DNA from: Dactylonectria macrodidyma
Taxonomy: Eukaryota; Ascomycota; Sordariomycetes; Hypocreales; Nectriaceae
NCBI GenBank assembly: GCA_020744425.1
Contig: JAGMUV010000028.1
Location: 682,001 to 746,000, forward strand
Direction of reading: 5' to 3'
DNA: 64,000 nt
Within the stretch, counting starts at the first letter, position 1. The number at the start of each line of letters is the position of its first letter. A model generated the notes under the pieces. The model searched no databases. It was not told the DNA's origin and worked only from the letters and a program-made list of their open reading frames with translations. The position numbers and the translations under genes were made by a program. This document shows, one piece after another, positions 41,247-52,941 of this stretch.

Positions 41247-42360
41247 GGCCATCCCCTGACTTTATTTCGTCCCTGGTCGATAATGGAGCGAGAACTTTCC
41301 CGCTACAGCCAGGCCCAGGGCATAGAAGCGTGACTAGTACTATGCAATGTATATCCCGTGTTAGCACTCGAGTGGACCTCTCCGCTGCCATTAGCTGACT
41401 GCTTCGAGGATAGTGTTGACGTGACGCATACAGGGTGGATGAGCCCGTGGGAACGCGATCGGCACGGGGCGTGTTTGGTGTGCAAACACAACCCCACCTT
41501 GCGCATAGTCGCGTCTAATATCACGATGTGGCGACCATACTACAGCCCAGCTTCCGGCTTCTGGCCTATGTTGTTGGGCTGCCTCGTTCACTAGCCTGTC
41601 GTCAGAACTTCCCGGAGAGTAATCGCAGCAAAATGGCGACCGCAATTGGTTGGCTACACGCTACATCCCGCCTGCAGTATTGTCCAAGCTGAGAGCAGTC
41701 TTACGACTGTCTCGCGAGCGTCCTTCCCCGCTCTACTATCTATAACGGCCATACTCTGTCGTCAGCCGTGCACCGACCGCCAGACGCGCGAGGTCACGAT
41801 AAACCGATATCGGTTCTGTTCCACGGTAGTACCCAAACGGTATTCCTGGGGCTTGCTAACCGTAACAACGGAGCACCAATTGCTTGCGTGTCTAGCACGG
41901 ACCAGTCATATAATAAGTTAGCAGTTGATGGCGTTCCAACTTTGCCCACCGCCTTTATTGTCCTCAATCCCCATTCCATTGACCATCTTCTCTAGTCCCG
42001 TGCAGAGAGGAAGTCCCTATGAGGGCAAAGAGAGAAGAACATCTGGTAGTCTTTGGGAGAAAACAAAGTACCATTGACTGAGGGAACCGCATAACAGGAG
42101 CAATAATGAGTTCGTTGGAAGGAATGTACTTATTATATCAAACATGCTATACGTCCACGTTCCTAGGTGATTACATTCGCTAAGGATATAAAACTAAAGG
42201 AGGTCTGATGTGATATAAAATTGTCAAACCATATCGACCTAATTAAGATAGTAATTTAAATAATTACACACCCTCTAAAAGAAAGAGATTAAACAAAATC
42301 ATGTAGAATAGAGGACTGACCGATGGATTAATACACCGACTAACAGGTTACTATAGCACC
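41247..42360. other. Spacer between HET-S-like pseudogene and NWD2-like gene 3' end
   Basis: No recognisable gene. The part from about 42100 to 42350 is AT-rich, consistent with a 3' flank. Confidence 0.4.
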
Positions 42361-45300
42361 CTAACTAGGAGCTTCCCCTGAGAACTGGATTAGGAAGACC
42401 CGTCCCGACCTACAGCCGAGAGCGACAGTTGATGCCGCGATCGCTAATGTCTCTGGACGACACTCTGATGGAAGCCAGAGCAGGTTCTGACCTTGATATG
42501 TGATCCATATCCCATCATCACTAATGCCATAGCCTTGACGTTGGCATGGGTGATACAGAGGACTGCGTGTAGATAGTATAGCATGTAGCGAGGGCAAGAG
42601 CACACTCAAGTCGAAAGTGCCAGCATCTGTAAGAAGACGAGCGCCGGTCTCATCGAAACGGATCATATAGAGGCGCCTGCCTACATCAAGCGTCGCCTGA
42701 CAGTGACCTCTCGCAGCATCCCAGACCTTGACCGTCTTGTCACCTGACGCCGAGGCGAGACGCTTGCTATCAGACGAGAAGGCCACTAAGTAAACTGAAT
42801 CGCTATGGCCCTCGAGCGTCGCCTGGCACTGGCCAGTTGCAGCATCCCAGACCCTGACGGTCATGTCGTCTGACGCTGAGGCGAGACGCTGGCCATCGGG
42901 CGAGAAGGCCACTGAGTAAACTACATAGCTATGGCCCTCGAGCGTCGCCCGGCACTGGCCAGTTGCAGCATCCCAGACCTTGACGGTCTTATCGGATGAC
43001 GCTGATGCAAGACGCTGGCCATCGGGTGAGAAGGCCACTGACTGAACCCAACTGCTATGGCCCTCAAGCGTCGCCTGGCACTGGCCCATCGCGACATCCC
43101 AGACCTTGACAGTCTCGTCATATGACGCCGATGCGATATGCTGGCCATCGGACGAGAAGGCCACTGACTGAACCACATTGCTATGGCCCTCGAACGTCGC
43201 CTGGCAGTGGCCCGTCGCGGCATCCCAGACCTTAACGGTCTTGTCGTCTGACGCCGATGCGAGACGCTTGCCATCGGGTGAGAAGGCCACCGACTGAACC
43301 CCATTGCTATGGCCCTCGAGCGTCGCCTGGTAGTGGCCCGTCGTGGCATCCCAGACCTTGACGATCATGTCACGTGACGCCGAGGCGAGGCGCTGGCTAT
43401 CGGGCGAGAAGGCCACTGAGTGAACCCTATTGCTATGGCCCTCGAGCGTCGCCAGGCAGTGGCCCGTCGCGGCATCCCAGACCTTGACGGTCTTGTCCCA
43501 TGACGCCGATGCGAGACGCTTGCCATCGGGCGAGAAGGCCACTGACAGAACCGAATCGCGATGGCCCTCGAGCGTCGCCTCGCAGTGGCTCGCCGTGGCA
43601 TCCCAGACCTTAACAGTGTTGTCATATGACACCGATGCAAGACGCTGGCCATCGGGCGAGAAGGCCACTGACAGAACCCAATCGCTATGGCCCTCGAGCG
43701 TCGCCTGGCAGTAGCCTGTCGCGGCATTCCAGACCTTGACGGTCTTATCGGGTGATGTTGATGCAAGACGCTGGCCATCGGGTGAGAAGGCCACCGACTG
43801 AACCCAACTGCTATGGCCCTCAAGCGTCGCCTGGCACTGGCCCATCGCGACATCCCAGACCTTGACTACGCCTGACGCCGATGCGAGGCGCTGGCCATCA
43901 GGAGAGAAGGCCACCGAGTGAACCCAACCGCTATGGCCCTCGAGCGTCGCCTGGCAGTGGCCCGTCGTGGTATCCCAGATCTTAACGGTCTTGTCGTCTG
44001 ACGCCGATGCGAGACGCTTGCCATCGGGTGAGAAGGCCACCGACTGAACCCCATTGCTATGGCCCTCGAGCGTCGCCTGGCAGTGGCCCGTCGTGGCATC
44101 CCAGATCTTAACGGTCCTGTCCAATGACGCCGATGCAAGACGCTGGCCATCGGGCGAGAAGGCCACTGATTGAACCCAATTGCCATGGCCCTCGAGCGTT
44201 ACCAGACATGCAGTCCAATCCTCTACTATAGCCGGTTTAGTTATAATCCAAGTGGGATCTTCCCCTTCGAATAGTATCCTCGTTATACAGCGCCTAGGAC
44301 TAAATATAAGCGCAGATGCATATGCCTGAAGAGGTGCCTGCCCTATCGTCCATCCATGTAATAGGATAAATCGCCGTGCATCTTGAACGAAGTTAAATAA
44401 GAAGGAGCTATTAGATCGTTCCTAGTGGGATATTAATTAGCACATTAGTTCCATATGATGATAAAGCCAATCCGCCTACTAGTAACGTCTCGAGTTTCAT
44501 CATCGCAACCACTCCTTTTGGCATGTCCCGAAGAAGGCCGAGCACCTCGAGCCAGTAGAGGTACTTTTTATAGAGAAACTGATGGACTCTGCCATCGTCG
44601 CGAATGTCATCGATGGGGATCGAAGTCTTGTGCGAGATAGCATCGCTCATGTGGTCAACCCAGTAGAAACACGAGTACCGTGCCGCAGCTAATGGGTCCG
44701 GCTCAGGCTGACGGACGTCGTCGATAGAGGCGCCAGGATGGCGTAAGTCGTACATATCTCGTCGTAGGGTTTCAGTCATTATTTGCAGTGATCTCGAGAA
44801 AGCAGAGTAATGAACCTTTCCGGCTCCAACAGGAAAAATTTCCTGGAACGCCTCTGTCGACAAATAGTCCTTCGCGGACTGGTGGACGATGTAGACATAC
44901 TCATCGCGTATTGTAAGGAATGAGCCGCACATGGTTGCGATCCTCCTCACAGACTGAGGCTTCTCCGAAATATCGGTTGGCAGGCCAGAGAGAATACCCA
45001 CTTCATTAAGACTAAGCGGCCGATACGCTATGCACACTGTCGAAAGCAAGTGTCGGCATAGTTCTGGGTTTCCTCGCTTAAGCTGTTGGATCTGTTTCAC
45101 CATTTGACGGTAGACTGCCATCAAGTCTGATGGCATTTTATCAACAACCTGCAGTACCTCCCAGCTTTCCAGCTCTTTAAGCTCTTTCATGACAAGAGAT
45201 ACCCACAGAAATGTCCCGTTGGCCTTTTGTCGCATTGTCTCTTGGAGCTCATCTTGGCGGCCTTGATCGTCCTGGACTGAGGGCAGTCGGGATACACCAT

Positions 45301-46144
45301 GCTTGATATATGCATCGACTGCCTGTGACACATGTGTCGCATTTTGTTTCAACTCGAGGCTAAGCCTTGCCCGTGACCTATTGACTCTGAGTTTCTGCTC
45401 GATGTCAAGTCTGTTCCGACTCGAGACGAGCCATTTAACTCGGGATGATGACGAGTGCTGTTCGATGAGATCTAAGAGCTTGGATAAGCCTGTCTCGCAT
45501 TCGTCGAGCGCGTCGATAACCAAGAAGGCGCTCTTTAAGTTCGGATCTTGCAGAATGTTTGCAAAGACCTCAGCCAAGGCCACCCAGGCATTCACGTCCT
45601 CGAAGAGGCCTTTGCCCGCGTGGTCATACTTTTTCCGTACGTGCAGGATGAGCGATGGTTGCTGGGCGACGAGGAGGTAGATGAGGCCGCGCAGCACAGC
45701 CGTTGCGTTGTTGATGCGCGAGTCGGTGCCCTGGCAGAAGAAGTAAGACAACAGGTTCGTAGTCTCCTTCTTCAACTCGTTGATAATGCCGCAGAGCAGC
45801 ATGGTCTTGCCCTTGCCAGGATCGCCGTTAATGCAGAGCAGCCGGCTCTGTTCGTCGTTGCGCCATTGTTGGAACTCGGCGTTGTTGAGAATCCAGCAGT
45901 ACGAGTCTTCCAGCAGGCCGCCCTTGGTCTGCTCGATGCGCGTCTTGTCGTCGCGGGGATCGGTCGATCGCAAGTCTGCCAGGCAGCGGTCTTCTGTTCC
46001 GTAGATGTTGTTACCGACGTGAATGCGAGCATCTCCGTCGGCGGTGATAGTGTCGACTGTATTCGAAATGGCGCTCATCTCTGAGACCCGAGCAAAATGC
46101 TCCGGGAACTGCATAACGATTAAAACTTGGATGGAGCAATCCAT
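42361..46144 (-). CDS. NWD2-like NLR: HRAM, NACHT, twelve WD40 repeats
   Basis: Intact receptor of 1241 residues from exons 46144-44480 and 44421-42361; the 58-nt intron (GTAGGC...CACTAG, branch GCTAAT) joins KLETLL to ERSNSSFLF. An HRAM lies near the N-terminus (SNTVDTITADGDARIHVGNN), resembling the HET-s repeat ending in RVLIGNEY. NACHT follows: Walker A INGDPGKGKTMLLCG about 125, Walker B FLVIDALDECETG about 205, WLVSSRNRLDIE, then VHQSAKDYLS. The C-terminal half is a 12-blade-repeat WD40 array (SVAFSPDGQRLASAS, KTVKVWDAATGHCQATLEGH). In Podospora, NWD2 is the sensor that activates HET-S by amyloid templating; the same job is inferred here. In-frame ATGs at 46114 and 46078 are alternative starts. 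No HET-S-like gene lies divergently upstream; the nearest copy is the pseudogene at 40381. Confidence 0.9.
42690..44190 (-). repeat. Coding WD40 array, twelve units of about 126 bp
   Basis: Twelve near-identical 42-codon units, one shortened by two to three codons (SASGVVKVWD). High DNA identity between blades with variation at few positions is typical of fungal high-identity repeat NLRs under rapid diversification. Confidence 0.9.
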
Positions 46145-47313
46145 TTTAGTACTGACATGGGGCAGGGATCCTCAGTCTTGTGGGGAGGCAAGTTTAGCAC
46201 TTGGCCGATGACTTCAGCATGAAGGTCAGGACTCTCATGACCTCACAAGTCCAAGGAAATCGGCTTGCGGCGAAGTATGATGGATGCGACAGCAGAGTCA
46301 GAGGGGCAGCCGTAAACTTGTTTCCGTGCGTGACACGGCTGCAGACAAGGCGCGTAGCCCACCAATTATTAGCGCCATCTTGTGGCGGATGTCGCCCGGG
46401 ACGGCTTGGGCAATTCGAGACGGTGCTTGAGGCTCCTGGGAGGCCCCTCATCTTCATAGAGGACACATCAAGCCTTGCATTCATTTAAATCGAAGATGCA
46501 TTAATAGCAGTTGGTTAAGAAAGCAAAAATGGTCATCGAATGTCAATGAGAGATTTAGATTCAATCCTCACGTGGCTCCTACCTCCACCTCCAACTAGAC
46601 CTAGTGGGGGTCTGTAGGGTAATAAGGTTAATGAAAGCTAGCCGCGGCTGGATGCATAGGAATTGAATGTTATGATTGATCTAACTAGCTAGAAAAAAGG
46701 GGAGACGCCGCAGTCGGCTTTGTGATCAGCGATGTCGGCTGTTGCCTTACAAATTAGGTGTCAATCGGGACGGTGGCTAAACCCGGATTGTACGGTCGGA
46801 TCCACACCAACAAAGGTAATGGGGTAATAACGCAGGGACGTCGAAGTCTGAAAAGGCCACACTATTCAGTAGACATCTAAAGATATCGCATGCATCTAAC
46901 TTAACGTCAATGTCAACGGTAACCTAGCTAACGTTATTCTCGGGCCCAGCTTCCTGACGGCATGAAGAATGAACACCTTGGTTACTGTTGGAAGACACTC
47001 AGCCGCCCGCCGTGGATACCTCTAACGTGCAGGGTGGGCGTGGGCGGATCCGCAACACCCGAACCGTGCGCTAAAATGTTATCGCTACATTTATTTTAGA
47101 TCAGCACTCGCATCCTCCTCGCTCTCCATATCCTTTGCATAATTTCCCTCGGTGATTCCTTCGCCTTTCTGCGCTACAGCTTCCGATAAGACGCTTTCAG
47201 AACCAGCAGCGGCATCCTGCAGAGCCAACAAGTTCAAAAGAGAGTCATCGCGAAGAAGAGTTATGGGTTACGAGGCGCAATGACGGTTACGTTAATTGTT
47301 CGTGGACTTGAAT
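46145..47313. other. Spacer of 1.2 kb, 5' flank of the NWD2-like gene
   Basis: No domain-bearing frame. A divergent HeLo-HRAM partner was looked for on the plus strand and not found. Confidence 0.45.
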
Positions 47314-47562
47314 TAGGTGGCGACAAGAAGTTTTGATATCATAGCTGTAATGTATAAGAGATGACTCAATCAACCATCATTTATCTACCATCAACTGACC
47401 GAAACCTCAAAGTACACGATACGCGTTGCCTCGAAACTGGAATCCTCTAAAGCCATGTGACTCAACGATCTCTCGGACGCCTTATCCTTTGGAGAAGGAC
47501 AGAAAGCGGGGGGAATTCGTCATCTTCGTCTGATTCCGTAAACTCATGTCTGTCTTCAGATC
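47314..47562. repeat. Segmental duplication, copy 2
   Basis: Matches 33787-34033, with mostly transition differences. See that entry. Confidence 0.85.
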
Positions 47563-47573
47563 CTGTGAGGTCG

Positions 47574-48303
47574 ATGCATACGACGGCTGTGGGGGAGTTG
47601 TTTCCGCCACTACACAGGGAAGGGGACAGGGAAGGGTACAGGGTAGGGCCATCCTCGTCATCGGATTCCGTAAGGTCAATGCATGTGGCTGCGGCTGAGG
47701 ACTTGGGCCTGCCACCACCCGAGGGAGGGCCCAACGGCCTAAGGTCTTCCGTCAAGACATCGGAGCACTCTTCTTGCTACATGCCGAGTTCGCAGTCACT
47801 TGATTGGGGGTCCAGCGGTCGATCGTCTAGTAGAATCATCATCGGCCCGAGTCAAGTGTTTGTGGATGCCTACGAGATCACCCTCGAAGGCAAAGACAGT
47901 GAGTGCATATGAGAAAATTACTGTTAAAATGCTAACCGTAACGGTAGCGATTCGCGATGGAGACTTGGGATCATGGGTGGTTGATACAAAGACATCTGAG
48001 TTGTACGGACATCTTGTCGCTTCAGACATTTTCAACACAGGGTATGTGATACCTATATGTCACATACTTGGCGACATCAAACAACAACTCGGCGCAGAAT
48101 CGGTGGATCTTCCAACTACCGTCGACATTTTCTATTCTCGAGAGACCCTCAGTGGTACACCAACATCGATTTCCAGAGCGGGGCCGGGAAGCGACCGGGT
48201 TGCCCCACCACAGGCATGGACAAGGCCGCTAAAGTTAACAGACCGTGATACCGATTCCGGTTACAGCTCCAAGAACACGAGTCCAGAAGCTCGAGCAAGG
48301 TGA
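47574..48303 (+). CDS. GDxGSW-type fungal protein, N-terminally shortened
   Basis: Model: exons 47574-47898 and 47948-48303 joined by a 49-nt intron (GTGAGT, branch GCTAAC, GGTAG), 226 residues. The second half has FVDAYEITLEGKD, then RDGDLGSWVVDTKTSELYGH and GYVIPICHILGDIKQQLG, a block common in unassigned fungal proteins as GDSGSWVVD-GNLYGH, which resembles the nucleophile region of trypsin-like proteases. Here the Ser position is Leu (GDLGS). The first half is Ser/Pro-rich low complexity, and the upstream part normally present in relatives seems missing, so this may be a fragment. The antisense strand of the first exon is also open (47462-47755) with IDLT-acidic words; the two are alternatives. 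Confidence 0.4.
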
Positions 48304-49058
48304 TTGGGACTCAGCAGGGTATCCCGGCGCCTGTTGCTCAAACCTTTGGGAATATCGCGAGATACTTCGTACCAAAGTTTAGGCGTGGGCTAGGCAGTTC
48401 CTCTGTTCAAGAGCCACGTCAAGGTCCACAATATGTGCGTAGTGGTATAGAGTAGTCTAAAATCTAGTATGAACGAGAGCATATTGTAATTAGGCCTATG
48501 AAATATCGTTCAAGTCGTGTGAGTCATGGTGTTTGGTCTAAGCCAATGGCAGAATGTGCACCAGAGTCGTCAGGGAACACCATCTACCTAGGAACCTTGA
48601 ATGCTGACACCTTTTTACCTTCCAGAGTGAATTATCATTTTGCAGATGTAGTTCAACAGGAATTCCCGCCTTGAGCCTTTTATAACTACGAGAAAATCTT
48701 GACTACTCACATGAACGGCAAGATAGATTGGGAAACCGAAAATATAGGGTGGGCGTATCGATTTCATGGAGTAGCATGATACGCTTAAGCGTAAGCCTTG
48801 TTTTTGATACCAAGTCGATCTCCAATTGTCGAAACTATGTGTTGCTTTTCTAACCGCCATAATATAGTGAGCTCGAGATTTTTCACACCTTCGATTTGAG
48901 TAACTTTGAGAAGTTGGATGCATCCTATGTTGAAATTTAAATGCTGTTCGGGTGGACATTTCCATCCGGAGAAAACCTTTCACTAAAACTGCTTTGGTAA
49001 CTTAGAGCACCAGACTCTGGGAACAGAGAAAATTGCAAAAGTTCGTCCTTCAAGAAGC
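48304..49058. other. Spacer without recognisable gene
   Basis: A minus-strand frame at 48615-48983 has no recognisable feature. Confidence 0.35.
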
Positions 49059-52000
49059 TTATTGTCTCATCGCTTGTATACATATCGTGTTCGATGAAAC
49101 AGTCGGGCCATTTGGCATCGCTAGAGAAATCAGGTAGCTCTGGTTGAAGTAGTGCATCCTTCCGGAACTAGTCGTGGAGCCTAGTTCTCTCATTACTTCA
49201 TCCAACGGCATTTGGAACTTACCGTTCTGAAAGCCGTAGACTGTGGGGATATCTGGTGCTGAACACAGCTGAGGCGTAGTCGCCAATTCAGAAACGTAAG
49301 TTGATGACCTGGATAGAACGGGAGGAGAAGGCGGGGCCGATTCAGGCTGTCGAATGTGACACTGATGATCGTACTTGAGCTTTTGTCTAGTCTCTGTGAC
49401 CGAGTTGATTGGGTTGTCGCCTGTGCTAGTTTCGATAATCCGTGTCGAATTAGATTCGCGATGCTTTTGCTCGACGTTGTCACGAGCTGCATCAAGCAAT
49501 TGAAGAAAAAGCTGTTCATAATTCCGGTCTCCCCCCATCAATTGTTGGTCCATTTGAGGCAGTTTGGACATAACCAGGTTTCCTTCTTCTTTCAAGTAGT
49601 TCCGAGTGATCCCGATAGCTTCCTCTACTAGACTACCCAGATAAGGATTTCGCGTCTTGTCCTCGTCCTCAAAGAGCATGCCCCAGATCATGTACCACTG
49701 TTCGTTACCCTCCAGTGTTCTATCGACACGCCGCGTCAAAAGGTCTTGGGCTTTGCTTGACATGTACTCAATGTTGTTTGGAGCATGACGTGACTCACAG
49801 GGTCCAGACCGGAGGTGTTTTTCGCGCTGGCGAGATGAGGAGAACCATTCCCAACATTTAGTACAAGAGAATTCCAGGCTATGGCGTCGGTGCAAATGCT
49901 GCTTGACGTCGTGAATGCGATGCAACTTTCGAGATATGCAGTCCACATGGCGAACTGGGTCCATCCTGTAAAAGGGACACGCAAATGGTTTGTTCTCTTG
50001 ATGCTCCGTCATAACAGAATTTTCAGTCTCAGAATCACTACTTCGGCTTCGCTTGTGAAGTCGTTTGTTGGCCCCACTTTGTTCGGCGGCTCGTTTTAAG
50101 GTGAGGGAGGACGGCGAACGTATATCGGAAACGGCTGCTGTACGCGTATTGAGTGGTCCTTCGTGGCAACCAGCATCATAGTTAGCTTAACTATCGTCTT
50201 TTCAGATGAAAATTGGCTTACTTGATTCAAGATGACCGTCGATTGATGCGAGTTGATAATGCTTTGGGCAAGCCCTCATTGCGACAGGTGGATTCCTAAG
50301 CCGCGATGGCGACGCTAGCCTTGATGGGCCACAGTTTTTCTGGAAAGACTTGCATACAGCTATCGCCGTTTGCACACCCCGTGCAACGGCAGAGAGAGCA
50401 GGGTCCGTGCCATCTGTGAGAAACCACCCACAGCGCGAGTGCCCTTTCAGCATCTTATTTATTACCAACGGCGTAAGGAAGTCTGGCGACTTTCCTTCCA
50501 GCCAAGTCTGGAGCACTTTCATCGAGAAATTCTCTGAAATCCAAGCATCCCTTTCACTCACCTTGCGATATATGAGCAGCTCGCCCTGGATTGTGGCCCA
50601 AAGAAGGCCCATTCCTGGACCCCTGCATGGCAATTTCAGCCCATCGTCATGAAAGTCTCGACCGAAAATGCAAACATGTTCAGCGGAGTCATCCAGGCTG
50701 TCTGCGCTTAACCCTGATACTCCAATTGCATCATTTCCCTGACTTGCATCCGCATTGTTGATTTGCCTCCAATCTTTCTCTCTTTCAGCTTGAGCTAGTG
50801 TTTGCAGGATGCAAGTCCAGCCGGTCTGGCAACCTTGAGTCCAGCCTTTAATGGCATTGTCCGGAATGACTCGCATCAGTTCGAGGGCGGACAAGGGTGA
50901 ATGACGGCATTCTCCAGACTCTGGACTCCCCAGAATCTCTTCGACAGAGACGTGAACTTTCAGGGAGTCGTCAGCACCTAGAGCAAGGAGACATGTCATC
51001 ACGGCAAGGGCTCCAAACAATGTCTCCCCTTGCATTCCCGACTGCGCCAGGTAAAATGCTGTGATGATGAGGACATGAAGCGGTCCAAGCTTGAGCTCCA
51101 TTCCACATTCGGTGCAACAGCGCAAGAAGAGTCCGCTCAGAGCATTGATCTTGGGGGATACTGGTGATCCGAAAATAGCGATGATGTTGTGGCAAATGGC
51201 TTGCACCGCCGTATGACAGAAGGGGTGCTTCCACTTGTTAGGGATCCGGTGAAATCCGTCCTTGAATAATTGTCGGACCAGTGGATTGTCAGCATCCCAT
51301 CTGCCACATATGTCCTTCTCCTCTCCAGGAAACCGGCCAGAAGAATGAAACCCATGGCTCACAAACTCAGGGATCAAACTCGTGTGAGATCGGAGAATTG
51401 ATACCATGAAAGCATCCAGTATCGTATGCCCGAAATTGTCCACATTGTGGTAGAAGGCGTACGCTGGGTCGAAAAAATTAGATAGTGTGATGATAACCTC
51501 ACAGCATTTGTCACCTCCATGTAAAAATGCTGCTGCAAGATGGAAAGCGTGAATGGCATCGATGTTCTCCGGGAGGCGACAAGAATTTTTCGAAAAAAGA
51601 TCTTCCAATAATTGGGTGTTTGCCGCCATGATTGCAAGCTTCCAGGCATCCAGTTGTAAAGTCTTGGGATCGGATTCCAATGACCGCACCACCATCTCTT
51701 GTGCCAGTGGCAAGTCATCCGCCAGTGTGTTGGTGAAGCTATTGGTAATTATGGATTGATGTAATGATTCCACAAATGAGCCTCTTGATGTCACTGGGTC
51801 AGCTGCCTCGTGCGACGGTGCAGTTTCTATTTGATCAGAAACGTCTGGTACATGGACGGACCATTGACATAATAGCGTAGGTGGAGCAAAGATGTTCATT
51901 CTACTAGAACGTTCCAGTGATGACGTATCCGAAGGAAAATCCAAGATCAATGGTTTCAAAGGCCACTGTTTCGCCGTAACAAAACCGTGCATGTAGAAGT

Positions 52001-52941
52001 CATGGAAATAGTCAACAAATGTTCTTTAGCGGTCAGTACTTGAGCCAATTTCTAACAGATCGCGCTGTGATTTGAAGCACACTTGAATACAATGAGGGAG
52101 AAGGTTTATAGTGACTTACATACGATCTTCTTTGACCATTCTTACAAGAAGCTCCTCGATCCGCCCCTGAAGAAACAAATTCGTATTGTCTTGCTTGGTC
52201 TTTTCATATACAAGTTTCATGTTCGGTGAAGGGCCAGCGACTTCCCTACCAGGCGTCAGAGCCTCGGGACTCTGTATGCTCAGGTATGCCGGAGTCCTTC
52301 TAGTGTCTCCAAAGGGCGAGGGATGATCGGGATTTTTGGGCATTGAGGAAATCAAAGCGTTGTATGGGAGGTTCCATGAAGACAGTCTCGGTAGAAGGTC
52401 AGTGGTTTTCATTTGTGTCAGACGTTGGGAGAACGCACAATCCTGGTGTGATAGCTTCAACGAATGTTTTTTTCCCCTTCAGATGCCTCCTGAACTTTTT
52501 TGCATCAAAGGGTAGGTCTTGGGAGCCTTGATGCACAATGACTTGGGACGTGCTTGTGCCTGGCCGCTTCCGTCTTCCGAGAGCACTCATGATGTCCTCC
52601 TTAACAGAGTTCACAGTTCGCTTGGCGACCCCCCAGGCTCGGAATCGTGGTGGGTACTCAGTAGGTCTAGGAGAAAAGAAGAGAAATTGAGTTAGTTGGC
52701 TTGAACTGCAAAATTTTGTGAAAGGCCGGGCTGGGAATACACACGCTGCATGGAAGGAGTAATGAGTCTTCATGAACTGGACGACCTGGTGAAGTGTTGC
52801 TGTCGCCCCCGGCACAGAATAGGTGCCCGTGTAGAGCTTCACAATGACCGGCTTCAGGTGAGTCCATCGGTCTTTGTGGGCAACGCGGAGGAACTTGTCC
52901 TCGTCTGATTTAGGAAGCAGCTCTTTTAGAGCATCATCCAT
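49059..52941 (-). CDS. Clr5-domain protein with C-terminal C2H2-like zinc-finger region
   Basis: Model: exons 52941-52745, 52666-52439, 52386-52120, 52023-50222 and 50185-49059, total 1206 residues, introns 78, 52, 96 and 36 nt. Exons 1 and 2 form a Clr5 domain (DRWTHLKPVIVKLYTGTY, TLHQVVQFMKTHYSFHA, then YPPRFRAWGVAKR), an HTH-like fungal N-terminal domain. Exon 4 encodes a long helical, ankyrin-like region (AIHAFHLAAAFLHGG, GPLHVLIITAFYLAQSG, MTCLLALGAD). Exon 5 has a basic stretch (KRLHKRSRSSDSE), then FACPFYRMDPVRHVDC, IHDVKQHLHRRH and C-KC with HLRSGPC, a C2H2-type block. The frame links the last two exons only through a 36-nt intron, unusually short, so this could be two genes or a small assembly error. 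A nuclear regulatory role is plausible but unproven. Confidence 0.7.

Noticed and set aside
42921..43853. Alternative minus-strand frames and plus-strand frame across the WD40 array
   Set aside because: Repetitive shadows of the WD40 units (RRATARRRSRA type); the true frame has full WD signatures.
46201..46488. Plus-strand frame starting MADDF upstream of the NWD2-like gene, considered as a HeLo partner
   Set aside because: After the first residues there is no resemblance to a HeLo domain and no amyloid motif.
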